A DNA stretch of 7,580 bases, taken from assembly GCA_937970115.1 (NCBI GenBank), contig CALBVO010000037.1, positions 1-7,580 of the forward strand, in the 5' to 3' direction. A program made the position numbers and the translations under genes. The notes beneath the pieces were generated by a model. It saw only the letters and a program-made list of their open reading frames with translations, did no database searches and had not been told where the DNA came from. Source of the stretch: Minisyncoccota bacterium. Lineage in GTDB: Bacteria > Patescibacteriota > Minisyncoccia > Phycocordibacterales > UBA1006. Shown here piece by piece: positions 1 through 5,709 of this stretch (positions are counted from its first letter, which is position 1; the number at the start of each line of letters is the position of its first letter).

Positions 1-45
1 CGCGGATATGCTCACGGTAGGAAAACTACCGTTCGCATATCCGCG
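1..45. other. G+C-rich imperfect hairpin
   Basis: An 11-bp outer stem (1-11 with 35-45) and a 6-bp inner stem (15-20 with 26-31) are separated by a 3/3 internal loop and capped by GAAAA. The G+C content is well above the surrounding A+T-rich DNA. Only a short T run (ctatttt) follows, so it could be the terminator of a gene left of the window, or one copy of a dispersed palindromic repeat. The outer stem may extend leftward, because position 46 is C and the base before position 1 is not visible. Confidence 0.6.
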
Positions 46-137
46 CCTATTTTGCCTTGAATTCTATCCTATTTTTTTGTTTAAATATTGTAATTTATTC
101 TAATCATGGTTTAATATATTTGAAAACAAAAACCTAA

Positions 138-806
138 ATAATTATAGATTTACAACAAATATTTAATTTTTATGAAAATTTCTACAAAGGACAGCAAGGG
201 TATTATCATGATTTTAATCATGCAAAGTGGGTTGTTATTAAGGGTAATGAAATATTATCTTCTATAAGGGTAAGTAATGAAGCGAAGATGATATATTCAC
301 ACGCGATGTCTTGTCATGATGCTGGTCATTGTAATGGCTTACAAAGAGATGATAGGCATAATGTAGACATAGCTCTTGTGTTATTTAACTCAAGAAGTAT
401 TCCTAAGCTGACATTAAGTCAAGCACATGCTTGTAGAGCTATTATTGATTCTACATGCACACCCTATCTATCGATAGAAGCAATATTAGAAAAATACCAT
501 TTTGTTGGTAATAAGGATTTAGAATATTTAATTAAGGTTGCAAGAGATGTTGACCATATGGGAATTATTGGCATCAAAGATGAAGCATTGCGTGAGCGTG
601 CGCTTGTTGGTTTGATGAGAGAATATCTTCAAAAAACACCCAAAGATGTATTATTGAATAATATAGAACAAGGAACGAGAGATTTTTTTAGTAGTATTAA
701 TTTCTATACTAATTATGCAAAAGATTGGGCTTCAGATAATTTAGAAGATATGAAGTAGTGGCAGTTAGGATTTGCACATAAAGCTATAGAGCTAGCAAGT
801 AAATAA
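138..806 (+). pseudogene. HD-superfamily phosphohydrolase gene, full footprint, probably decayed
   Basis: This is the reading frame of the 288-758 ORF extended to its apparent original limits. Upstream of ATG 288 the frame stays open back to a TAA at 135-137 and encodes typical HD-domain sequence, including YHDFNH (207-209 and 219-221 are the His codons). That segment supplies the first metal-ligand histidine missing from the ATG-started ORF. No ATG, GTG or TTG lies in frame between 138 and 288, only ATA/ATT codons at 138-146 and 159. At the other end a TAG (756-758) is followed in frame by 15 sense codons reading WQLGFAHKAIELASK and then TAA (804-806), five bases before a terminator. Coding-like sequence on both sides of the ATG-TAG span suggests a damaged gene: start codon lost or frameshifted, plus a late nonsense mutation. 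Alternatives are an AUU/AUA start with a functional protein ending at the TAG, TAG readthrough, or sequence errors. The family call rests on motifs only. Confidence 0.6.
288..758 (+). CDS. HD-domain metal-dependent phosphohydrolase (fragment between ATG and TAG)
   Basis: This is the 156-aa stretch a simple start/stop rule gives. It carries the HD dyad in CHDAGH (residues 9-14, H10-D11), a later DVDHMG (87-92) resembling the distal Asp motif of HD enzymes, and a helical remainder typical of the superfamily. These proteins use divalent metal to hydrolyse phosphoester bonds, often of nucleotides; the substrate cannot be told from sequence. The first His of the metal site lies upstream of this ATG (around 207-221), so a protein starting here would lack a ligand and is unlikely to be the native product. 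No signal peptide or membrane segment is seen, so it would be cytoplasmic. The upstream bases show no convincing ribosome binding site and no -10 box at the spacing used by its neighbours, a further sign that this is not the real start. A terminator at 811-845 isolates it from typA. Confidence 0.55.
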   Translation: MIYSHAMSCHDAGHCNGLQRDDRHNVDIALVLFNSRSIPKLTLSQAHACRAIIDSTCTPYLSIEAILEKYHFVGNKDLEYLIKVARDVDHMGIIGIKDEALRERALVGLMREYLQKTPKDVLLNNIEQGTRDFFSSINFYTNYAKDWASDNLEDMK

Positions 807-810
807 TATC

Positions 811-845
811 AGAACCGTTTGTTATCAAACGGTTCTTTTTATTTA
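811..845 (+). terminator. Intrinsic terminator after the HD gene
   Basis: A perfect 11-bp stem (811-821 with 826-836) has a TTAT loop and runs straight into a T-rich tail (TTTTATTTA). It lies five bases after the downstream TAA of the extended HD frame but 52 bases after the TAG, which supports the longer frame as the original gene. Confidence 0.9.
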
Positions 846-862
846 CACAATCTATGATAGGA

Positions 863-868
863 TATACA
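863..868 (+). promoter_or_regulatory. -10 box of typA, leaderless spacing
   Basis: TATACA ends five bases before the typA ATG, so transcription would start at or next to the start codon. No good -35 hexamer is visible; TTTACA at 843-848 is only 14 bases away. An AGGA at 859-862 is 11 bases from the ATG, far for a Shine-Dalgarno sequence, and abuts the -10 box. Confidence 0.55.
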
Positions 869-873
869 ACATT

Positions 874-2661
874 ATGGAAATGAGAAATATTGCAATTATT
901 GCCCACGTTGACCACGGGAAAACAACACTGACTGACGCTATTCTGGAACAAACGGGAATGGTGGAACGAGGAGTATCAATGGATTCAAACGATCTTGAAA
1001 AAGAGCGTGGTATTACTATTTATGCAAAGAACACATCTATTATTTACAAAGACACCAAGGTAAATATCTTGGATACGCCAGGTCACGCGGATTTTGGTTC
1101 AGAGGTAGAACGTGTACTACGATCTATTGATTCTGTTCTGTTGATCGTTGATGCTGCCGAAGGTCCAATGCCACAAACAAAATTTGTTTTGAAAAAATCA
1201 CTAGAGCTTGGTCTGAAACCAATCTTGGTATTAAACAAAATTGATAAACCAGCAGCTGATGTAGAAAAATCACAAGAAGAAGTATATGAATTATTCCTTG
1301 ACCTTGGTGCAACTGACGAGCAATTGGATTTCCAAACCGTATATGCGATTGGACGAGATGGTGTCGCATCATTGTCTATGGATGATGAAATGAAGGACCT
1401 GACGCCACTATTGGATTTGGTTTTGGATATTGTGCCAAATGTATCTGGTGATGATTTGGTTGCAAAACCATTACAGGGACAAGTATTTAACCTGGCTTAT
1501 GATAATTTCCTTGGACGAATGGGAATTGCACGAATCTACGAAGGAACCGTTAAAAATGGTCAAAATATTTTTTTGAAAACAAAGGAGAGAACGATTACAG
1601 GACGAATTGCAAAACTATTCTCATTCAAGGGTCTTCAACGTGTAGAAGTCGACGAGGCATCAGCAGGAGACATCGTAATGATTGCAGGATTACCTGAGAT
1701 CTTTATCGGGCAGACTATCCTGGCAGAAGATTCTGATAACCTCCTTCCAGCTATTTCAGTTGATGAACCGACAATTTCGATGAATATGTTTGTTAATGAT
1801 TCACCATTTTCAGGAAAGGTAGGTAAATATTTAACCTCACGACAAATTTTAGACCGTCTAGAAAAAGAACTTGAAATTAATGTTGGATTAAAAATTGATA
1901 CATCTGAAGGATCACGATTTAAAGTATTCGGACGAGGTGAATTGCATATTGCTGTTTTGATTGAAAATATGCGACGAGAAGGATTCGAACTCGCAGTTTC
2001 TCAACCAGAAGTAATTATCAAGGAAATCGATGGTCAAAAACATGAACCATTTGAAGGAGTAACTATTCTCGTTCCAGAAGCGTTCTCAGGTTCAGTTATT
2101 GAGAAACTTGGTAAACGAAAGGGAATCATGAACGATATGATGACAGAAAACGGACAAACACGTATGGTATTCTCAGTACCAACACGTGGTCTATTGGGAT
2201 ATCGTAATGAATTTATTATTGATACCAAAGGTGAGGGAATCCTCACAACAATTTTCGAAGACTTTAAACCATACGCTGGAGCAATTATAAAAACTGAAGT
2301 CGGTTCAATGATTTCTATGGCAACAGGAAAGGCTCTTGGATTCTCACTGGCAAACCTACAGGAACGTGGAACATTATATGTTGGTCCAGGAACCGAAGTC
2401 TACGAAGGTATGGTTATCGGTAATACTGTCAAAGGTTCGGATATGGAAGTAAACCCAACCAAAGGAAAGCAACTGACCAACATGCGTGCGTCAGGAACTG
2501 ATGAAAACATCAAGATGACACCACCACTGGAATTGTCACTTGAGCTTGCGATGGGATTAATGCGAGAAGATGAATATTTGGAAGTAACACCAGATGCAAT
2601 TAGATTACGTAAACAATATCTGAAGGAATCAGAACGTTCACGAAATAAACGAAAGAAATAA
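874..2661 (+). CDS. typA: Ribosome-associated translational GTPase TypA/BipA
   Basis: TypA (BipA) is an EF-G-like GTPase that binds the ribosome and affects 50S assembly and translation under stress or cold; it is cytoplasmic. At 595 aa it has the usual family length. The G domain shows G1 AHVDHGKT (10-17), G2 RGITI (45-49), G3 DTPGH (67-71) and G4 NKID (121-124). EF-Tu-like domain 2 and the EF-G-like C-terminal domains follow, with the family-typical RGLLGYRNEF near residue 440 and a basic tail. The usual G5 context YASALNG is replaced by YAIGRDG, a mild deviation. ATG 874 is chosen because it lies five bases after a TATACA box and leaves a short leader before RNIAIIAHVDHGK; ATG 880 is a less likely alternative. 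The gene stands alone between two terminators, and its codons look more selected than those of its neighbours, consistent with high expression. Confidence 0.97.
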   Translation: MEMRNIAIIAHVDHGKTTLTDAILEQTGMVERGVSMDSNDLEKERGITIYAKNTSIIYKDTKVNILDTPGHADFGSEVERVLRSIDSVLLIVDAAEGPMPQTKFVLKKSLELGLKPILVLNKIDKPAADVEKSQEEVYELFLDLGATDEQLDFQTVYAIGRDGVASLSMDDEMKDLTPLLDLVLDIVPNVSGDDLVAKPLQGQVFNLAYDNFLGRMGIARIYEGTVKNGQNIFLKTKERTITGRIAKLFSFKGLQRVEVDEASAGDIVMIAGLPEIFIGQTILAEDSDNLLPAISVDEPTISMNMFVNDSPFSGKVGKYLTSRQILDRLEKELEINVGLKIDTSEGSRFKVFGRGELHIAVLIENMRREGFELAVSQPEVIIKEIDGQKHEPFEGVTILVPEAFSGSVIEKLGKRKGIMNDMMTENGQTRMVFSVPTRGLLGYRNEFIIDTKGEGILTTIFEDFKPYAGAIIKTEVGSMISMATGKALGFSLANLQERGTLYVGPGTEVYEGMVIGNTVKGSDMEVNPTKGKQLTNMRASGTDENIKMTPPLELSLELAMGLMREDEYLEVTPDAIRLRKQYLKESERSRNKRKK

Positions 2662-2664
2662 TTT

Positions 2665-2696
2665 AAAATAAAAACACCAAACGGTGTTTTTATTTT
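2665..2696. terminator. Bidirectional terminator shared by typA and the dsbA-like gene
   Basis: A perfect 14-bp stem (2665-2678 with 2683-2696) encloses AAAC, with a CACC/GGTG core flanked by A and T runs. Each strand therefore has a U tract after the hairpin. It starts three bases after the typA stop and ends two bases before the minus-strand stop at 2699-2701, so it serves both convergent genes. Confidence 0.92.
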
Positions 2697-2698
2697 GC

Positions 2699-3427
2699 TT
2701 ATTTCAAAATTCCTTGATCAGCAAAGATCGTATCAGCAAATGACCAAAATGCATCATTTCCTTCTTCTTTGGCGACACATTCAGATGCGATAGCAGCAGG
2801 CATTGCTTGTGCGTGGAAACCTAATGGTAGATGTCGATATGTCCAAGCTACGTTATCGTTTTCAGATACGATTTTTTCGAGTGTTACATGAATCCGAGAA
2901 CAGAAAGGACATTCAAAATCAGAATATTCAATAATAGCGATTTCAGGTGTTGCTGAACCTTTGTAGTGGTCTTGGTCTGGGTTGAACTCTCGAATAAGAT
3001 CTGTAATTTCATAATCAAATGGAATAATCTCAAATTGATCTAATGTCGCTTGAGAAATGGTTCCTGATTCATTATATTCTTGAATCATAAGATTAAAAAA
3101 CTCGTAGGGATAGGCACCGCTGACTGGTATTGCCTGCGTATCAGTAATAACCAGGTTAAATGGTGTTCCAATACCTTGTAGTTGTGCGAATTGCACGATC
3201 GTGTTTGTTTCGTTGATGTCTTCTTGTACAAGAGCCTCAATTGTTGGATCTGCGATACATTTATCATAACCACGACTTCCTACGCCAAGTTCCTTGGCAA
3301 TATTTTTCAGATTTGCTTCTGGACCTATTGGAGTATTGCTCGTTCCTATACCGCCCCCAAGAGATGAAATAAGGATTGCAATAACTGACAAGATGATGGC
3401 AATATTTGATTTTAAATCTGCATTCAT
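2699..3427 (-). CDS. Membrane-anchored DsbA-like thiol oxidoreductase with circularly permuted domain order
   Basis: This is a predicted extracytoplasmic disulfide oxidoreductase of 242 aa. Residues 7-29 form a signal anchor. The DsbA/thioredoxin_4 fold then appears in reversed order. Residues 39-118 match what is normally the C-terminal half: NLKNIAKELG, YDKC (C57), the cis-Pro loop GTPFNLV (P89) and the family's usual ending GAYPYEFF. After a linker (about 119-156), residues 157-242 match the normal N-terminal half: EYSDFECPFC with active-site C173/C176, YRHLPLGFHAQAMPAAIASEC (C217) and GNDAFWSFAD, ending at GILK. In the ordinary order that end leads straight into NLKNIAKELG, so the new termini fall inside the helical insertion. 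All catalytic parts are present, and C57 and C217 may form the structural disulfide often seen in this family. The stop lies two bases from a terminator, so no missing half is downstream. ATG 3427 is the first codon of the anchor. I am sure of the family and confident of the permutation; function is inferred from the motifs. Confidence 0.88.
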   Translation of the reverse strand: MNADLKSNIAIILSVIAILISSLGGGIGTSNTPIGPEANLKNIAKELGVGSRGYDKCIADPTIEALVQEDINETNTIVQFAQLQGIGTPFNLVITDTQAIPVSGAYPYEFFNLMIQEYNESGTISQATLDQFEIIPFDYEITDLIREFNPDQDHYKGSATPEIAIIEYSDFECPFCSRIHVTLEKIVSENDNVAWTYRHLPLGFHAQAMPAAIASECVAKEEGNDAFWSFADTIFADQGILK

Positions 3428-3462
3428 AATTTTATAATTAATGATTAATAAATAATGTACCG

Positions 3463-3468
3463 AGTATA
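3463..3468 (-). promoter_or_regulatory. Candidate -10 box of the dsbA-like gene
   Basis: On the minus strand TATACT lies 35 bases before the ATG, giving a leader of about 28 bases without a visible Shine-Dalgarno sequence. A second possibility is TATAAA at 3431-3436 (minus strand), only three bases from the ATG, which would be leaderless but with tighter spacing than the other genes. Confidence 0.35.
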
Positions 3469-3531
3469 TCAGAAAGATGAGCTTGGGTATAATCCCTAAA
3501 TGAATATAATTGTATTTATTATTATCTAAAA

Positions 3532-3537
3532 TATACT
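3532..3537 (+). promoter_or_regulatory. -10 box of the four-TM protein gene, leaderless spacing
   Basis: TATACT is followed by six bases and then ATG 3544, the same arrangement as at prfB. The -35 region is weak. A further TATAAT at 3488-3493, inside the near-palindrome GGGTATAATCCC, could act as an upstream alternative with a longer leader. Confidence 0.5.
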
Positions 3538-3543
3538 AGAGTT

Positions 3544-4080
3544 ATGATTAATCTCTCGTATTCAATTTTTAAACAGCCTAAAAATATAATTATATGGTTT
3601 TTAGGAAGTTTCCTGATTTTTCTGATTCTGAGAATATTACCTGTTTACGGTATCTTAAAGAATGCATTTTCAATTTTAGATATATCTTTTGGACGAAAAA
3701 GAGAACTATTTAATGATTATATTTTTAGAACTTTTACTGAAATTAATTTTTCTGAACAATTGTTGATTGTGTTGCTGTCGGTGCTGACTGCCTTAAATAT
3801 TATTCTGTTTATTATGTTTGTTCAAAGGCAGAGGAAAATCCTTTCCGGTAAGAGTTTTATATCAAGTATCTCTGGAATGTTCCTGGGGTTATTCGGCGTC
3901 GGTTGTTTGTCATGTGGATTTTTGATTATGGCACCATTGCTGACATTTCTAGGACTTGGTGGATATATTTTGAATATTGCACAATATGCTGAGCTCATAT
4001 CATACGCAGGAGTTTTTCTTTTGGTAATTTCTATTTATTATCTATTAAAACAATTGTCTAAACCACTTATATGTGATTAA
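3544..4080 (+). CDS. Four-TM membrane protein with a CLSC motif, function unknown
   Basis: I do not recognise a named family. The 178-aa product has about four hydrophobic segments, near 15-36, 71-94, 106-137 and 150-169. The third begins with GLFGVGCLSCGFLIMAP, placing C121 and C124 as a CxxC pair at or in the membrane, in a small-residue-rich helix. A similar GxGCxSCG pattern occurs in uncharacterised prokaryotic membrane proteins as I remember them. The loop between the first two segments (about 45-68) is polar and may face outside. The gene is divergent from the DsbA-like gene, with 116 bp between them, and co-directional with prfB, which starts 35 bases after its stop. The CxxC pair next to a disulfide oxidoreductase makes a redox-partner role conceivable, but metal binding or a structural role is equally possible. 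The codons are A+T-rich, as in low-expression neighbours. Confidence 0.8.
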   Translation: MINLSYSIFKQPKNIIIWFLGSFLIFLILRILPVYGILKNAFSILDISFGRKRELFNDYIFRTFTEINFSEQLLIVLLSVLTALNIILFIMFVQRQRKILSGKSFISSISGMFLGLFGVGCLSCGFLIMAPLLTFLGLGGYILNIAQYAELISYAGVFLLVISIYYLLKQLSKPLICD

Positions 4081-4102
4081 TGGTTTTTTATTTTCAATTC
4101 CT

Positions 4103-4108
4103 TATACT
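4103..4108 (+). promoter_or_regulatory. -10 box of prfB, leaderless spacing
   Basis: TATACT is followed by six bases and then ATG 4115. It falls inside the short extension that an upstream GTG (4073) would give, which favours ATG 4115 as the real start and suggests prfB can be transcribed separately from the membrane-protein gene. Confidence 0.5.
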
Positions 4109-4114
4109 AAAAAT

Positions 4115-4996
4115 ATGAATGCTGAAGATATTCAAAATCAAATAACTGAATTGGAACAAGAAATGTATTCTGTAGAATTTTGGCAAGATAAGGAACGTGC
4201 GCAATTTGTTCTAGCTGAAATTGAGCGATTAAAAGGGGAACTTCTTGGGGATAAAAAATATGATAAGGGAAATGCAACTATTTCAATTTTTGCTGGAGCT
4301 GGTGGAGATGATGCAGAGGATTTTGTACGTATGTTATTCGAGATGTATCAATCATTTGCACAGAATAAAAACTATATTTTTAATATTCTTGATGAAAGCC
4401 CAAATAATTTAAATGGTTATCGAAGCATTTCATTTGAAATAGTGGGTAAAAATGTATTTGGTAACTTACGAGGTGAATCCGGTGTGCATAGATTGGTGCG
4501 TAAATCTCCATTTAATAAACAAGGTAAACGGCAAACAGGATTTGCCTTGGTTGAAGTATTGCCTGAAATAGAGGCTACTGATTTTCATTTAGATGAATCT
4601 GATCTTGAAGTTACCTTTGCTCGATCTGGTGGTGCTGGTGGTCAGAATGTAAATAAACGAGAAACTGCGGTCCGAATGGTACACCCGCAAACCGGTTTAT
4701 CAGTATTTATTTCTGAAAAACGAACCCAAGAAGCAAACCGGGCTCGGGCTCTTGAAATTATGCGTGCAAAACTTTATAAAAAACACCTTGAGGACGAAGA
4801 AAAACGTGCAAAAGGTCTCAGTATTTCTGATAAGGTTTCCATCGAATGGGGTAGTCAAATGCGTTCATACATTATGGATCCATACCAAATGGTAAAAGAT
4901 CATGACAAGGGATTTGAAACATCAAAAATAGATGAGGTGTTTAAGGGGAATATTGGTTTTTTTATTAATAATAAAAATGAGGGTCTAGTCTCGTAA
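4115..4996 (+). CDS. prfB: Peptide chain release factor 2 with shortened domain 1
   Basis: RF2 reads UAA and UGA stop codons in the ribosomal A site and triggers peptide release. The stop-codon tripeptide is SPF (131-133), which marks RF2 rather than RF1 (PxT), and the catalytic GGQ is at 175-177 in SGGAGGQNVN. The flanking GVHRLVRKSPF and EWGSQMRSYIMDPY are classic RF2. Counting from ATG 4115 the protein is 293 aa, against about 365 in E. coli; the C-terminal part after GGQ is nearly full length, so some 75 residues are missing before SPF, all from domain 1. ELEQ...FWQDKERAQ aligns with the first helix and then jumps to the core at FAGAGGDDAEDF (59-70). There is no programmed +1 frameshift site (CTTTGA), so the usual RF2 autoregulation is absent. 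ATG 4115 has a -10 box at leaderless spacing; a GTG at 4073, overlapping the previous gene, would add 14 residues unlike RF2. ftsE follows after 27 bases. Confidence 0.95.
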   Translation: MNAEDIQNQITELEQEMYSVEFWQDKERAQFVLAEIERLKGELLGDKKYDKGNATISIFAGAGGDDAEDFVRMLFEMYQSFAQNKNYIFNILDESPNNLNGYRSISFEIVGKNVFGNLRGESGVHRLVRKSPFNKQGKRQTGFALVEVLPEIEATDFHLDESDLEVTFARSGGAGGQNVNKRETAVRMVHPQTGLSVFISEKRTQEANRARALEIMRAKLYKKHLEDEEKRAKGLSISDKVSIEWGSQMRSYIMDPYQMVKDHDKGFETSKIDEVFKGNIGFFINNKNEGLVS

Positions 4997-5005
4997 ATTA
5001 GGCTG

Positions 5006-5014
5006 TGTTAAAAT
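5006..5014 (+). promoter_or_regulatory. Extended -10 box of ftsE
   Basis: TGTTAAAAT (TGn plus TAAAAT at 5009-5014) lies nine bases before ATG 5024, predicting a leader of zero to three bases. No clear -35 box and no Shine-Dalgarno sequence are present, so ftsEX could be transcribed independently of prfB. Confidence 0.45.
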
Positions 5015-5023
5015 AGATACATA

Positions 5024-5707
5024 ATGATTGTATTCGATAAAATTTCAAAAACATATCAGAGCAAAAATGTATCTGTTCATGATATTGATCTCAAGATTTC
5101 AAAAGGAGAATTTATTACATTGATTGGTCCATCAGGGGCTGGAAAGACGACTCTTTTAAAATTATTACTATCTGAAGAAAAACCAACATCAGGTGCTTTA
5201 TATTTTGATAGTATTAATATTCACAATTTACGACGTTTAGATCTACCTAAATATCGACAACGTATTGGTGTTGTTTTTCAGGATTATAAACTTCTTGAAA
5301 GTAAAACAGTATATGAAAATGTAGCTTTTGCTATGGAAATGATCGGGAAATCAGATGCTGAAATAAAAGCTGATGTTCCGCATGCTCTTGAGCTTGTAGG
5401 TCTTGAAAATAAAGGCTACAGTTTTCCGTATCAGTTATCTGGAGGAGAACAGCAACGACTTGCGATTGCTCGAGCTATTATTAATCAACCAGATGTTCTT
5501 ATTGCTGATGAACCAACAGGTTCTCTCGATCCTGAAAGCTCGCAGGGGGTTTTAACTATTTTGAAAAAAATTAACGAATTAGAAACAACCGTTATTTTAG
5601 CTACTCATGATAAGGATGTCGTGAATACGCTGAAAAAACGCGTTATACGTATTGAAAAAGGTCGCATTACTCACGATAAAGAAAAGAGTGGATATCACTC
5701 ACATTAA
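5024..5707 (+). CDS. ftsE: Cell division ATP-binding protein FtsE
   Basis: FtsE is the cytoplasmic ATPase of the FtsEX complex, an ABC-type mechanotransmitter that activates peptidoglycan hydrolases at the division site rather than transporting a solute. The 227-aa length is typical. Visible motifs are Walker A GPSGAGKTT (35-43), the Q-loop in VVFQDYKLL (Q86), which is characteristic of FtsE, the ABC signature LSGGEQQR (138-145), Walker B VLIADEP (158-164, catalytic E163), D-loop SLDP and the switch His in ATHD (H195). All catalytic residues are intact. ATG 5024 leaves the normal short lead into the first strand (MIVFDKISKTY). The stop is two bases before the ftsX ATG, so the pair is translated together. 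prfB-ftsE-ftsX order is known from several bacterial phyla. Confidence 0.97.
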   Translation: MIVFDKISKTYQSKNVSVHDIDLKISKGEFITLIGPSGAGKTTLLKLLLSEEKPTSGALYFDSINIHNLRRLDLPKYRQRIGVVFQDYKLLESKTVYENVAFAMEMIGKSDAEIKADVPHALELVGLENKGYSFPYQLSGGEQQRLAIARAIINQPDVLIADEPTGSLDPESSQGVLTILKKINELETTVILATHDKDVVNTLKKRVIRIEKGRITHDKEKSGYHSH

Positions 5708-5709
5708 TT

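Noticed and set aside
172..270. Short ORF of 32 codons from ATG 172
   Set aside because: It is out of frame with the HD-domain sequence over the same bases, which explains this stretch better; it matters only as a possible frameshifted start.
1124..1372. Minus-strand ORF of 82 codons inside typA
   Set aside because: Antisense to strongly conserved TypA G-domain sequence; low-complexity product with no promoter or motif.
2034..2246. Minus-strand ORF of 70 codons inside typA
   Set aside because: Shadow of the conserved TypA C-terminal domains, with no supporting signal.
3085..3367. Two overlapping ORFs (minus 3085-3273, plus 3182-3367) inside the dsbA-like gene
   Set aside because: The dsbA-like frame carries clear family motifs here; the other frames do not resemble proteins.
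4073..4114. GTG start giving prfB 14 extra residues
   Set aside because: The extension overlaps the preceding gene, does not resemble RF2 and contains the likely prfB -10 box just before ATG 4115.
4115..4996. prfB product as RF1 or as a PrfH/ArfB-type rescue factor
   Set aside because: SPF tripeptide and a complete codon-recognition domain identify RF2; rescue factors lack this domain.
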